Shown here: one piece after another, positions 7,020 to 16,634 of the stretch
How the letters are laid out: the number at the start of each line of letters is the position of its first letter
How positions within the stretch are numbered: the first letter of the stretch is position 1
NCBI GenBank assembly: GCA_018064755.1
Contig: JAGHUP010000025.1
Span: forward strand, 1 to 33,665
Length of the DNA stretch: 33,665 bases
Origin: Candidatus Crickella equi
Lineage (GTDB): Bacteria; Bacillota; Clostridia; Peptostreptococcales; Anaerovoracaceae
Reading direction: 5' to 3'
Position numbers and translations under genes: made by a program
Notes under the pieces: model-generated
Database searches by the model: none
What the model was told of the DNA's origin: nothing
What the model saw: the letters and a program-made list of their open reading frames with translations, nothing else

Positions 7020-8671
7020 GAACTCTTCAGACCAACGATGCTGTTAAATACCTTCTCGTCGTCTGTTGTCAGTTTGCTATCTGCAACATAGTAGCCCTTG
7101 CGGAAGAACTGGAATCTATCACCAGGCTTTACTGCCTTAACGCCAGTCTCTGCATAGCCCCAAGTTTCGATGAGTGAATCAGGATTGAATTCATATTCGC
7201 CTGTCTCCTCATTAATTCTGTTGAGGTAGCTGTACTCTCTAATCTTTATTTTCTCAGCTGTTGCTGCATCAACAAAGTGGATTGTTCCCTTAACCTTACG
7301 AGTTTCGCAATTGCCACCCTTAGTCTCAGGATCATATGTACAATGCAGTTCCTTAATGGAACCATCAGGATTCTTAACTACGCCATCTTCGTTGCATTTA
7401 ACGAAGTATGCGCCCTTGAATCTAACTTCGTTGCCAGGGAAGAGTCTGAAGTACTTCTTCTCAGGAACTTCCATGAAGTCATCTCCATCAATCCAAAGTT
7501 CTCTTGAGAATGGAACCTGTCTTGTTCCCATTTCTTCCTTCTTGGCATGGTTCTCAACTGTAACCATCTCAGTTTTTCCTTCTGGATAGTTGTCGATAAT
7601 AACCTTGATAGGGTTAGTAACAACATGCAGTGAAGAACATCTGTCCTGGAGATCTTCTCTTACGCACTGTTCGAGCTGTGCAATGTCGATAGTAGAGTCT
7701 GCTTTGGATACTCCGATATCGTTACAGAATTTTCTAAGAGCCTCAGGAGTGTATCCTCTACGACGTACACCTGCAAGAGTTGACATTCTTGGGTCATCCC
7801 AACCATCAACAAGGCCTTCATCAACTAGTCTCTTGAGGAATCTCTTGGACATAATCATTGTTGTAATGTTCAGGCGAGCGAACTCAATCTGTCTTGGTGG
7901 GTTAGGCCACCAACCTACTTCCTGTACAACCCAATCGTACAGTGGTCTATGATCCTCGAACTCCAATGTGCAGATGGAATGAGTGATTCCCTCGATAGCG
8001 TCCTCAATCGGATGAGCGAAGTCATAGTTAGGATAAATGCACCACTTGTCACCTGTGTTGTGGTGAGTAGCATGAACAACTCTGTAGATAACAGGGTCTC
8101 TCATGTTGATGTTAGGTGATGCCATATCAATCTTAGCTCTCAGACAAATCTCCTTATCCTCGAACTCGCCATTCTTCATTCTCTCGAAGAGATCCAGTGA
8201 CTCCTCGATAGGTCTGTTTCTATATGGGCTCTCCTGACCTGGCTCAGTCAGAGTTCCTCTTGTATCTTTAATCTGGTCTGGAGTAAGTTGGCATACGTAA
8301 GCTTTGCCCTTCTTAATCAGCTCAACAGCTGCCTCGTACATCTTATCGAAATAGTCAGATGCCCAAAGTCTCTCTGTCCATTCAAATCCGAGCCAACGAA
8401 CGTCTTCTTCGATGGAATTGATGTACTCCATATCCTCTTTAACAGGATTGGTATCGTCATATCTCAGGTTGCAAGTTCCGCCATACTTCAGTGCAGTACC
8501 AAAGTTCAGGCACAGGGACTTAGCATGTCCGATATGCAGGTAGCCGTTAGGCTCTGGTGGGAAACGAGTAGCGATAGCTGTGTGCTTGCCAGTAGCAAGA
8601 TCTTCATCGATGATATCATGGATGAAATTGCCCGCCATCTCCTTATATTCTTCTGCTGTAGCTTTAGCCAT
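7010..8671 (-). CDS. glnS: Glutaminyl-tRNA synthetase
   Basis: A 553-residue class I aminoacyl-tRNA synthetase charging tRNA-Gln directly. The ATP-binding signature HIGH is at 46-49 in the GlnRS-specific setting [16 protein letters not shown]. The second signature is MSKR at 274-277. The sequence [13 protein letters not shown], the region [21 protein letters not shown] and a C-terminal beta-barrel part (about 335-553) are as in bacterial GlnRS; the length is normal. GGAGG is 7-8 bases before the ATG at 8669-8671. Many Firmicutes lack GlnRS and make Gln-tRNA by the GatCAB route, so its presence is worth noting. It leads the operon with the FHA-RodA and penicillin-binding protein genes. Confidence 0.96.
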   Translation of the reverse strand: MAKATAEEYKEMAGNFIHDIIDEDLATGKHTAIATRFPPEPNGYLHIGHAKSLCLNFGTALKYGGTCNLRYDDTNPVKEDMEYINSIEEDVRWLGFEWTERLWASDYFDKMYEAAVELIKKGKAYVCQLTPDQIKDTRGTLTEPGQESPYRNRPIEESLDLFERMKNGEFEDKEICLRAKIDMASPNINMRDPVIYRVVHATHHNTGDKWCIYPNYDFAHPIEDAIEGITHSICTLEFEDHRPLYDWVVQEVGWWPNPPRQIEFARLNITTMIMSKRFLKRLVDEGLVDGWDDPRMSTLAGVRRRGYTPEALRKFCNDIGVSKADSTIDIAQLEQCVREDLQDRCSSLHVVTNPIKVIIDNYPEGKTEMVTVENHAKKEEMGTRQVPFSRELWIDGDDFMEVPEKKYFRLFPGNEVRFKGAYFVKCNEDGVVKNPDGSIKELHCTYDPETKGGNCETRKVKGTIHFVDAATAEKIKIREYSYLNRINEETGEYEFNPDSLIETWGYAETGVKAVKPGDRFQFFRKGYYVADSKLTTDDEKVFNSIVGLKSSWK

Positions 8672-8705
8672 AATAATACCTCCAGATACATATATTTACG
8701 GACTA

Positions 8706-8730
8706 ATTGTACCATAAAATGTGATAGAAT
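8706..8730. promoter_or_regulatory. Divergent promoter region between glnS and the sensory hydrogenase
   Basis: Minus strand: TGG-TACAAT, an extended -10, with TACAAT at 8706-8711, pointing at glnS. Plus strand: TGA-TAGAAT, another extended -10, with TAGAAT at 8725-8730, pointing at the hydrogenase gene. Neither has a good -35 box, so both are tentative. Confidence 0.4.
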
Positions 8731-8758
8731 GAATATAGTTTTGAGGAGGGAAATTAGT

Positions 8759-10561
8759 ATGAAGAGACCTATTTATACTCAACTAAACAACTGCAGAGAC
8801 TGCTATAGATGTGTACGTAGATGTCCTGTTAAAGCAATCCAGGTACATGACGGGCACCCACTTATTATCGAAGAACTCTGCACTCACTGTGGAACCTGTG
8901 TTAAGGCTTGTCCTAACGGTGTAAAGACAATTAGAAATGATGTCGACAATGTCAAAATGGCATTCCTATCACATCGTCGTGTAATTGCTTCTGTAGCTCC
9001 GTCATACGTTTCCGAATTTGCGGGTTACGAGGACAATTTCCTTAGAGCACTGTATCGACTCGGATTCAGTGATATTTCCGAGACAGCAATCGGTGCCACA
9101 TTGGTATCTCAAGCTCTGGATATGTATGCTAAGGTTAATGGCTCCGCGCCATTCGTTTCAACGGCATGTCCTTCAGTTGTTGAGCTCATTACCAAGTATC
9201 GCCCTGAGTATGTTAAGGACCTTGCGCCTTTCCCATCACCTCTCCAAACTCACAGCGCATATCTTCGCCATTTATACGGCAAAGATATCGTAGTAGTATT
9301 TATCGGACCTTGCATCGCCAAGAAGATTGAAGCGGAGAACACGCCAGGCTATCCGGATATTGCCCTTACTTTCGCAGAAGTAAAGTCATGGATGGCAGAA
9401 GAAAACATTGACCTCGACACAATTGATACCGGAATCGAAATCAATCTTATTCCTGCACCAGCTGGAAAAGCTGCCATTTATCCAATAGAAAATGGTCAGA
9501 TTCAGACGTCAAAACTGTGGGATGATAACTTCCTTAGTCTTAAGGCTGTAGCTACATCAGGCGAAGAACAGATTAAGCGTTCCCTGAATGGCCCTAAGGA
9601 TAATCAGTTCATTGAATTTCTTAATTGTAGCGGTGGCTGCATCAACGGCCCAGCTACAGACCAGACAGCGTCTCCTCTCCAGAGGCAGAAATCTGTAATG
9701 AGCTTTACAATGAGAAGAATTTCAGACAATGATACATTTGAGGGCGATATTCCATTTGCACAGAAACTATATGAAGAAGGCTACAGAATTCTAAATGGTT
9801 ATGAAGGTCCTAAAGCCCAGCCTGCACCTCAGCCTGAAATAAGTGAAGAAGAAATTCAGAAAACAATGATCAAGCTCGGCAAACACAGTAAAGATGACGA
9901 GTTGAACTGCGGAGGTTGTGGTTATCCATCATGCAGAGAAATGGCTAAAGCAATTGCAGCAGGTAAGGCCGAAGTCGACATGTGTATAACTAAGATGAGA
10001 AGAGATGCCGAGAGCAAAGTTGATATTCTTCTCTCTACAATTCCACACGGAGCAGTTATCGTTGATAGCGAACTCCGAATTAATGATGTAAACAAACGCT
10101 TCATTGATATATTTGAAGACTATCCTGCAGAATTCCTTGATGCAGACGGACTTAAATCTTTCAGAGGTACTCCTATTGACACCTTTGTTCCGTTCGCCGA
10201 CAAATTCGCAGAGCAGTTCTTCCTGTCCAAACCATCACAGTACAGATTTAATATACGTGGAAAAGTAATGCGTGTAACATTCTTCTTAGTTGAGAACAAG
10301 CGTCTCCTTGGAGCTATGTTTGAAGACATTACTACATCAACAGTTAAAAGAGAAACCGTTGTAAGCAAAGCAGAAGACGTTATTCAGAAATCTTTAAGCA
10401 CCGTACAACAAATAGCATCTCTTCTAGGCGACAACGCTGCAGAGACTGAGATAGTACTGAATTCTATTATCGACGAATTCAATGTACGCGCAGCTGACAG
10501 TGAGGATCTGGATCTTGTTGAAGAAAGTACTGGATTCATGGATACTAGCGACAACAAATAG
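8759..10561 (+). CDS. Sensory [FeFe]-hydrogenase with PAS domain (HydS/HsfB-like)
   Basis: A 600-residue protein. Two [4Fe-4S] motifs come first (C12, C15, C18, C22 and C41, C44, C47, C51). Next is the H-cluster domain with its four cysteine ligands C137 (TACP), C185 (GPCIAKK), C290 and C294 (NCSGGC). Then comes a four-cysteine Fe-S domain (C384, C387, C392, C409) and a PAS domain (about 421-530). In catalytic enzymes the residue before the first ligand is a proton-shuttle cysteine; here it is A136. This change, the PAS domain and the phosphatase gene 21 bases downstream are features of sensory rather than H2-producing hydrogenases. The start is the ATG at 8759 behind GAGGAGGG; the frame is open further back to 8288, but that part is antisense to glnS. 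Confidence 0.9.
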   Translation: MKRPIYTQLNNCRDCYRCVRRCPVKAIQVHDGHPLIIEELCTHCGTCVKACPNGVKTIRNDVDNVKMAFLSHRRVIASVAPSYVSEFAGYEDNFLRALYRLGFSDISETAIGATLVSQALDMYAKVNGSAPFVSTACPSVVELITKYRPEYVKDLAPFPSPLQTHSAYLRHLYGKDIVVVFIGPCIAKKIEAENTPGYPDIALTFAEVKSWMAEENIDLDTIDTGIEINLIPAPAGKAAIYPIENGQIQTSKLWDDNFLSLKAVATSGEEQIKRSLNGPKDNQFIEFLNCSGGCINGPATDQTASPLQRQKSVMSFTMRRISDNDTFEGDIPFAQKLYEEGYRILNGYEGPKAQPAPQPEISEEEIQKTMIKLGKHSKDDELNCGGCGYPSCREMAKAIAAGKAEVDMCITKMRRDAESKVDILLSTIPHGAVIVDSELRINDVNKRFIDIFEDYPAEFLDADGLKSFRGTPIDTFVPFADKFAEQFFLSKPSQYRFNIRGKVMRVTFFLVENKRLLGAMFEDITTSTVKRETVVSKAEDVIQKSLSTVQQIASLLGDNAAETEIVLNSIIDEFNVRAADSEDLDLVEESTGFMDTSDNK

Positions 10562-10582
10562 CACGAAACAAGGACAATAAGA

Positions 10583-11908
10583 ATGTTTAACAATATATGT
10601 ATAGATGTCGATTATTCACAGTTGTATAAGGATGGTCAACGAATTGGAGGCGACGTTTTCCTTCTCAACCGCAACAACGACAAGAACAGAATATGTGCCA
10701 CTCTATCAGATGGTCTGGGTAGCGGTGTTAGAGCCAATGTGCTTGCTAGTCTAACTGCACACATGGGTCAACAAATGTCGTTCTCACCGATGACACTCGC
10801 CCACTCAGCCGAGATCATAATGGACACTTTGCCAGTAGATGGCGAGAAAGGCATCAGTTATTCAACATTTACAATCGCCCAGATTGTCTATTCTCCTGGC
10901 AAGGATAACATTGAGGTTGCTTTGGTTGAATACGACAACCCAGACAGTTTGAGATTTGAAGGTTCCACACCAATTGATTGGGACAAAACAGCACACAAAC
11001 TGCATCGTAAGGCAGCGATTAAGGATGAGACGGTACTATCATCATATTTTAAGATGAAGATTGGCGACCGTTTAATATATTTCAGCGACGGTGTTGCACA
11101 GGCTGGAGTAAGTTTGGGCTCAATCAATCTAGATGCGGATACTTCTTCCGACTCGGCAATGCGTACAGCAGAAGGAACTTCATTTAAAGCACAATATAGC
11201 GTTCCCTCAGCACAGCCTGCAATTATCAGCCGTAAGAACAATAATGTTTCTTCCAAGGGCTGGGGTGTTGATAAAGTCAGAGAGTTCATCTCAAGCACTC
11301 TTGAAGAAGACCCTGAAATAAGTTCCAGAGATCTATCCAGAGCAATCGTAACCAAGGCCTACAGCTATGATAATTATCATCCTAACGATGACATCACTTG
11401 CGTGGTTGTACATATCAGAAAACCTCGTAGAACCTTGATTGTAACAGGTGCACCTCATAACAAAGAATATGATAAAGAACTTGCAAAGAAGATTGCATCA
11501 TTCGATGGCAATGTCATCGTTGCTGGTGGCACCACTGCACAGATTGTTGCTAGAGAACTCGGAACTGTAGTTTTACCAGACAAATCGCCATCTGGCGACC
11601 TACCACCAGCCAGCATTATCGAGGGAGTAACCTTAACGACCGAGGGAATGCTGACTTTGACAAGAGCGACTGAGAGACTTAGCAATAAGGTTCTACTCAA
11701 ACACATGCCAGAGGATCCCGCTAAGGAAATTATCAAAATAATGAGACAAACTGATCAGGTTGAAATCATAGTTGGAACCAAAGTTAACGACGACGTCGAC
11801 GATCCTAATCTTGCGGTAAACATTGGCGTTAGAATTCCTATGATTGAAAGACTGAAAAAAGCACTTGAAGAGAACTATCTTAAGGAAGTTGAAGTGCACT
11901 ATGTATAA
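10583..11908 (+). CDS. PP2C/SpoIIE-type protein phosphatase partnered with the sensory hydrogenase
   Basis: A 441-residue, soluble protein with no membrane segment. Residues 1 to about 285 form a SpoIIE-like PP2C phosphatase: GGD at 22-24, SDGLGSG at 42-48, YFSDGVAQAG near 166-175 and DDITC near 269-273 provide the metal-binding aspartates. Residues about 290-441 form a second part (RTLIVTGAPHN, VIVAGGTTAQIVARELG) that I do not recognise. It starts behind AAGGAC, 21 bases after the hydrogenase gene, and the two clearly form an operon. Phosphatases of this kind are known neighbours of sensory [FeFe]-hydrogenases. The likely role is to turn a signal from the H-cluster/PAS protein into dephosphorylation of a target not encoded nearby. 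Confidence 0.88.
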   Translation: MFNNICIDVDYSQLYKDGQRIGGDVFLLNRNNDKNRICATLSDGLGSGVRANVLASLTAHMGQQMSFSPMTLAHSAEIIMDTLPVDGEKGISYSTFTIAQIVYSPGKDNIEVALVEYDNPDSLRFEGSTPIDWDKTAHKLHRKAAIKDETVLSSYFKMKIGDRLIYFSDGVAQAGVSLGSINLDADTSSDSAMRTAEGTSFKAQYSVPSAQPAIISRKNNNVSSKGWGVDKVREFISSTLEEDPEISSRDLSRAIVTKAYSYDNYHPNDDITCVVVHIRKPRRTLIVTGAPHNKEYDKELAKKIASFDGNVIVAGGTTAQIVARELGTVVLPDKSPSGDLPPASIIEGVTLTTEGMLTLTRATERLSNKVLLKHMPEDPAKEIIKIMRQTDQVEIIVGTKVNDDVDDPNLAVNIGVRIPMIERLKKALEENYLKEVEVHYV

Positions 11909-11917
11909 AAACTGTGG

Positions 11918-11923
11918 TAGAAT
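11918..11923 (+). promoter_or_regulatory. Possible extended -10 promoter for the aldolase gene
   Basis: TGG-TAGAAT, with TAGAAT at 11918-11923, lies about 38 bases before the aldolase start, in the 53-base gap after the phosphatase gene. There is no convincing -35 box. The same TGN-TAGAAT pattern occurs before the hydrogenase gene. Readthrough from the upstream pair cannot be excluded. Confidence 0.4.
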
Positions 11924-11961
11924 ATATATGTAAATAGTTGTTATAGAAAAGGAGAAAAGAT

Positions 11962-12900
11962 ATGCCATTAGTAACATCAACAGAAATGTTTAAGAAGGCT
12001 TATGAAGGCGGCTATGCTGTTGGAGCTTTCAACGTAAACAACATGGAAATCGTTCAGGGTATCACAGAAGCATGCAAGGAGACTAAGTCCCCTGTTATTC
12101 TCCAGGTATCCAAGGGTGCAAGAGCTTATGCTAACCCAACATATTTGAAGAAACTTGTAGATGCAGCTGTTGAAGAATGTCCTGAAATTCCTATCTGCCT
12201 GCACCTTGACCACGGTCCAGATTTTGAAACTTGCAAATCTTGCATCGACGCTGGATTCACATCAGTTATGATTGACGGTTCTTCTCTCCCATTCGAAGAG
12301 AACATCGAGCTATCCAAGAAGGTTGTTGAATATGCGCATGCTCATGGTGTTGTAGTTGAAGCTGAGCTTGGAACACTCGCAGGTATCGAGGATGACGTAA
12401 ACGTATCCGAAGAGGACTGCTCATATACTAAGCCTGAAGACGTAGAAGAGTTCGTAAAGAGAACTGGTTGTGACTCCCTTGCAATTGCAATCGGAACATC
12501 ACACGGAGCTTATAAGTTCAAGCCAGGCACTAAGCCACAGCTGAGATTCGACATTCTTGATGAAGTAACTAAGAGACTCCCAGGATTCCCTATCGTACTT
12601 CACGGATCATCATCAGTTCCACAGGAATTCGTTGAAATTATCAATGCGAACGGTGGAAACATGCCAGGAGCTATCGGAGTTCCTGAAGACCAGCTGAGAC
12701 AGGCTGCAAGATCTGCAGTATGCAAGATTAACATCGATTCAGATATCCGTCTCGCTATGACAGCAACTATCCGCCAGTACTTTGCTGAACACCCAGATCA
12801 CTTCGACCCACGTCAGTATCTCAAGCCAGCAAGACAGGCTGTTAAGGATATGGTTAAGCATAAGATCATTAACGTTCTCGGATCAAACGACAAGATTTAA
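11962..12900 (+). CDS. fba: Class II fructose-1,6-bisphosphate aldolase
   Basis: A 312-residue glycolytic enzyme that cleaves fructose 1,6-bisphosphate to dihydroxyacetone phosphate and glyceraldehyde 3-phosphate with zinc. Motifs visible: GAFNVNNME near the N terminus, HLDHGPD with the zinc-binding histidine around residues 81-87, VEAELGTLAG around 134, AIGTSHGAY with a second zinc-binding histidine around 177, LHGSSS with the third around 213, and INIDSD around 256. Length is that of the family. AAGGAGAAAAG is directly before the ATG. A strong terminator follows 36 bases after the stop codon. Confidence 0.95.
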   Translation: MPLVTSTEMFKKAYEGGYAVGAFNVNNMEIVQGITEACKETKSPVILQVSKGARAYANPTYLKKLVDAAVEECPEIPICLHLDHGPDFETCKSCIDAGFTSVMIDGSSLPFEENIELSKKVVEYAHAHGVVVEAELGTLAGIEDDVNVSEEDCSYTKPEDVEEFVKRTGCDSLAIAIGTSHGAYKFKPGTKPQLRFDILDEVTKRLPGFPIVLHGSSSVPQEFVEIINANGGNMPGAIGVPEDQLRQAARSAVCKINIDSDIRLAMTATIRQYFAEHPDHFDPRQYLKPARQAVKDMVKHKIINVLGSNDKI

Positions 12901-12932
12901 TTATTAATCACCTTGATAATCTAAGATAATCT

Positions 12933-12967
12933 AAAAAACTCCTCCACTTTCGTGGAGGAGTTTTTAT
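12933..12967. terminator. Bidirectional intrinsic terminator between fba and the oxidoreductase gene
   Basis: CTCCTCCAC (12939-12947), loop TTTC, GTGGAGGAG (12952-12960), with TTTTT after it on the plus strand and AAAAAA before it. It can stop transcription of fba and of the oppositely directed oxidoreductase gene that ends at 12995. Confidence 0.93.
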
Positions 12968-12994
12968 TGTACTATTTAAGCAATCCTTCTGGAA

Positions 12995-15900
12995 TTACTT
13001 CTGCTCTGGTGCATAGAAGTCTACGAACTTAACGAGCTTGTCGTATCTCTTCTTAGCTTCCTCTTCTGACTTAGCGAAGAGCTCCTTAGCTCTTTCTGGG
13101 TTCTCTCTAGTCAGTCTGTTGTATCTAGCCTCGTTCATGAGGAACTCCTCATAACCGCCTGCTGGTACCTTGCTGTCCAGAGTGAATGGATTCTCACCTT
13201 CAGCAGCGAGTGCTGGGTTGAATCTGAAGAGGTTCCAGTAACCACACTCTACAGCCTTCTTCATCTCGAGCTGGCAGTTCATCATGCCGCCCTTAATGGA
13301 GTGCATCTCGCATGGTGCATATCCGATAACCAGGGATGGTCCGTCATAAGCGATAGCTTCTGTCAGAGCCTTGATTGTCTGGTTAGGGTTAGCTCCCATA
13401 GCGATCTGAGCAACGTATACATAACCATAGCTCATAGCAATCTGTGAGAGTGACTTCTTAGCAACTTCCTTACCAGCAGCTGCGAACTGTGCAACCTGAC
13501 CGATGTTGGAAGCCTTGGAAGCCTGTCCACCAGTATTTGAGTAAACCTCAGTATCGAATACCATTACGTTAACGTTCTTGCCGGATGCCAGTACGTGGTC
13601 GAGTCCGCCGTAACCGATATCGTAAGCCCATCCGTCTCCACCGAAGATCCATACAGTCTTCTCGCTGAGGAGGTCTGCTCTATCGATAATGTTCTGTCCA
13701 ATGCCAGCCTTCTTGAGAGCTGCAACCAGCTTTTCTCCAGTTTCCTTGGAGCACTTAGTGCAGTCGAACTCTTCCAGCCAAGCGTTAGCAGCATCTACTA
13801 CATCCTGTGGCAGTCCGCCTTCATCAAGCAGCAGATGAACGTCCTTCTTGAGGTTCTCTCTTCTTGTCTCAACAGCTGTTCTAAATCCGAATCCGTGCTG
13901 AGCGTTATCCTCGAAGAGTGAGTTGTTCCAAGCTGGTCCGTGACCTTCTGCATTAGTTGTGTAAGGTGCTGTAGCTCCTGGGCCACCCCAAATTGATGAG
14001 CATCCAGTAGCGTTTGAAATGTAAGTGTGATCTCCGCAAAGCTGAGTGATCAGTCTTGCATATGAAGTTTCAGCACATCCTGCGCATGAGCCTGAGAACT
14101 CGAGCAGAGGAGTCTTGAACTGTGATCCCTTAACAGTGTTATCAACTGTATCTTCCTTAACAGTGATGTTCTTAACAGCGTAGTCGAAGTTCTTCTGCTC
14201 TGGCAGCTGCTCTTCGAGTGGCTTCATTGTCAGTGACTTAGTTGGGCATACTGTTACGCATACTCCGCATCCCATACAATCGAGTGGGGATACTGCGAGG
14301 CCGTAAGTGTAAACATCCTTGCCCTTTCCAGCCTTAACTGGAACTGCCTTGAATCCTTCTGGAGCATTCTTAGCTTCTTCATCATTCAGCATGTAAGGTC
14401 TGATTGTAGCGTGTGGGCAAACATATGCGCACTGGTTACACTGAACGCAAGTAGCAGGATTCCACTCAGGAACGCTTACTGCAACGCCTCTCTTCTCGTA
14501 TGCGGAAGCACCGAGTTCCCATTCACCGTCAACATGTGGCATGAATGCGGATACTGGCAGGCTATCGCCGTCCATGTTGGAGATAGGTGCAAGAATGTTC
14601 TTAACCTGAGTAACTCTTGCAGCTGGTCCTTCAAGAGCCTTGTCGTTAGCAGCGTCAGTAGCTGTAGCCCAATCAGCAGGAACGTCGATCTTAACGAGAG
14701 CATCAGCTCCAGCATCGATAGCTGCATGGTTCATGTCTACAATGTTCTGACCCTTCTTGAGGTAGGACTTAGTAGCAGCTTCCTTCATGTACTTAATTGC
14801 ATCTTCCTTAGGCATAATCTCAGCGAGTGAGAAGAATGCGGACTGGAGAGTAGTATTAGTTCTCTTGCCCATTCCGATCTTTTCGCAGAGCTCGATAGCG
14901 TTGATGATGTAAAGGTTGATGTTGTTCTTAGCAATGTACTGCTTTGCAGCTGCATTGAGGTGGTTACCAACTTCTTCTGGTGCCCACTGGCAGTTGATCA
15001 GGAATGTTCCGTTTGGCTTAACGTCCTGAACAATCTTGAATCCCTTATCAATGTATGAAGGGTTGTGGCATGCTACGAAGTCAGCCTTGTTGATGTAGTA
15101 TGAGCTCTTGATTGGCTTGTCACCGAATCTCAGGTGAGAAATAGTAACTCCGCCTGTCTTCTTGGAGTCATACTGGAAGTATGCCTGTACATACTTATAC
15201 TTATCTGCGTGGTCTCCGATGATCTTGATGGAGTTCTTGTTAGCTCCAACAGTTCCGTCTCCGCCCAGACCCCAGAACTTACACTCGATTGTGCCAGCAG
15301 GAGCTGTGATAGGAGCTTCCTTCTCTTCGAGGGACAGGTTAGTAACGTCATCTACGATACCAATTGTGAATCTCTTCTTAGGGTTAGCCTTCTTCAGTTC
15401 GTCATATACTGCGAATACTGATGCAGGAGGTGTATCCTTAGAACCAAGTCCATATCTTCCGCCGATTACGTCAACGTCGAGGCCAGCCTCAGCGAATGAA
15501 GTAACAACGTCGAGGAACAGAGGCTCTCCGAGTGAACCAGGCTCCTTAGTTCTATCAAGAACTGCAACCTTCTTAGCTGTCTTAGGCAGAGCAGCGATCA
15601 GCTTGTCAGCTCTGAAAGGTCTGTACAGTCTAACCTTGATCAGACCAACCTTCTCGCCGTTAGCGTTCAGGTTATCAATAACTTCCTCTGCTACGTCGCA
15701 GATTGAACCCATAGCGATGATAACTCTGTCAGCGTCCTCAGCACCATAGTAGTTGAACAGCTGATAATCAGTTCCGATCTTGCTGTTAACCTTAGCCATA
15801 TACTTCTCAACAACTTCTGGAATTTCATCATAGAACTTGTTGCAAGCTTCTCTGTGCTGGAAGAATACGTCGCCGTTCTCGTGGGATCCTCTCAGATGAG

Positions 15901-16540
15901 GGTGATCAGGGTTCAGGGACTTGTCCTGGAATGCCTTAACAGCGTCCATATTTACCATGTCCTTGAGATCTTCATAATCCCAGATTGCGATGTTCTGAAT
16001 CTCGTGGGATGTTCTGAATCCGTCGAAGAAGTTCAGGAAAGGAACTCTTCCTTCGATTGCAGCCAGGTGAGCTACTGGAGCGAGGTCCATAACTTCCTGT
16101 ACATTGCCCTCAGCGAGCATTGCGAAACCAGTCTGACGGCAAGCATATACGTCGGAGTGGTCACCGAAAATATTCAGAGCGTGAGTGGAAACAGTACGAG
16201 CTGTTACGTGGAATACTGCAGGGAGCAGTTCTCCAGCGATCTTGTACATGTTAGGAATCATCAGCAGAAGACCCTGTGATGCTGTGAATGTAGTAGTGAG
16301 AGCACCAGCTCCAAGGGAACCGTGAACTGCACCAGCTGCACCAGCCTCAGACTCCAGCTCAACAACTTTAACAGTCTTGCCAAAGATGTTCTTTCTTCCT
16401 GCAGCTGACCACTGGTCTACGTAGTCTGCCATAGGTGAAGATGGAGTGATAGGGTAGATTCCGGATACTTCTGTGAAAGCATATGCAACGTGAGCAGCTG
16501 CATTGTTTCCGTCCATAGTCTTAAAATCTCTTTTAATCAT
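12995..16540 (-). CDS. nifJ: Pyruvate:ferredoxin (flavodoxin) oxidoreductase
   Basis: A 1181-residue single-chain enzyme that oxidises pyruvate with CoA to acetyl-CoA and CO2 and reduces ferredoxin or flavodoxin. The N-terminal domain begins with MDGNNAAAHVAYAFTEVSGIYPITPSSPM. Two [4Fe-4S] motifs, CVQCNQCAYVCP (about residues 695-707) and CMGCGVCVTVCP (about 750-761), form the ferredoxin domain. CAGC around 820 belongs to the proximal cluster. GGDGWAYDIGYGGLDH (about 967) is the thiamine pyrophosphate/Mg site, followed by DTEVYSNTGGQ. The length is that of homodimeric enzymes. GAGGAG precedes the ATG. It follows ackA by 94 bases, so pyruvate-to-acetate genes are together; the phosphotransacetylase gene is not in the window. 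Confidence 0.97.
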   Translation of the reverse strand: MIKRDFKTMDGNNAAAHVAYAFTEVSGIYPITPSSPMADYVDQWSAAGRKNIFGKTVKVVELESEAGAAGAVHGSLGAGALTTTFTASQGLLLMIPNMYKIAGELLPAVFHVTARTVSTHALNIFGDHSDVYACRQTGFAMLAEGNVQEVMDLAPVAHLAAIEGRVPFLNFFDGFRTSHEIQNIAIWDYEDLKDMVNMDAVKAFQDKSLNPDHPHLRGSHENGDVFFQHREACNKFYDEIPEVVEKYMAKVNSKIGTDYQLFNYYGAEDADRVIIAMGSICDVAEEVIDNLNANGEKVGLIKVRLYRPFRADKLIAALPKTAKKVAVLDRTKEPGSLGEPLFLDVVTSFAEAGLDVDVIGGRYGLGSKDTPPASVFAVYDELKKANPKKRFTIGIVDDVTNLSLEEKEAPITAPAGTIECKFWGLGGDGTVGANKNSIKIIGDHADKYKYVQAYFQYDSKKTGGVTISHLRFGDKPIKSSYYINKADFVACHNPSYIDKGFKIVQDVKPNGTFLINCQWAPEEVGNHLNAAAKQYIAKNNINLYIINAIELCEKIGMGKRTNTTLQSAFFSLAEIMPKEDAIKYMKEAATKSYLKKGQNIVDMNHAAIDAGADALVKIDVPADWATATDAANDKALEGPAARVTQVKNILAPISNMDGDSLPVSAFMPHVDGEWELGASAYEKRGVAVSVPEWNPATCVQCNQCAYVCPHATIRPYMLNDEEAKNAPEGFKAVPVKAGKGKDVYTYGLAVSPLDCMGCGVCVTVCPTKSLTMKPLEEQLPEQKNFDYAVKNITVKEDTVDNTVKGSQFKTPLLEFSGSCAGCAETSYARLITQLCGDHTYISNATGCSSIWGGPGATAPYTTNAEGHGPAWNNSLFEDNAQHGFGFRTAVETRRENLKKDVHLLLDEGGLPQDVVDAANAWLEEFDCTKCSKETGEKLVAALKKAGIGQNIIDRADLLSEKTVWIFGGDGWAYDIGYGGLDHVLASGKNVNVMVFDTEVYSNTGGQASKASNIGQVAQFAAAGKEVAKKSLSQIAMSYGYVYVAQIAMGANPNQTIKALTEAIAYDGPSLVIGYAPCEMHSIKGGMMNCQLEMKKAVECGYWNLFRFNPALAAEGENPFTLDSKVPAGGYEEFLMNEARYNRLTRENPERAKELFAKSEEEAKKRYDKLVKFVDFYAPEQK

Positions 16541-16582
16541 GTTTTTCTCCTCTTAATAAAATAGTTAAAAGTTATTTATGTG

Positions 16583-16598
16583 AAACATTGTAATGTTT
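16583..16598. promoter_or_regulatory. Perfect palindrome before the pyruvate:ferredoxin oxidoreductase gene
   Basis: AAACATT-GT-AATGTTT is a 7-base perfect inverted repeat with a 2-base centre in the 94-base gap between ackA and the oxidoreductase gene, about 43 bases before the start codon. There is no T-run, so it looks like an operator rather than a terminator. It does not match the Rex or cre boxes I know. Confidence 0.4.
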
Positions 16599-16634
16599 TC
16601 GACCAAAATTATTGATCTTAGCTCGCAGGTATTA

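Noticed and set aside
8288-8758. 157-residue extension of the sensory hydrogenase
   Set aside because: It is antisense to glnS, matches no domain, and the ATG at 8759 has GAGGAGGG directly upstream and begins just before the ferredoxin motif.
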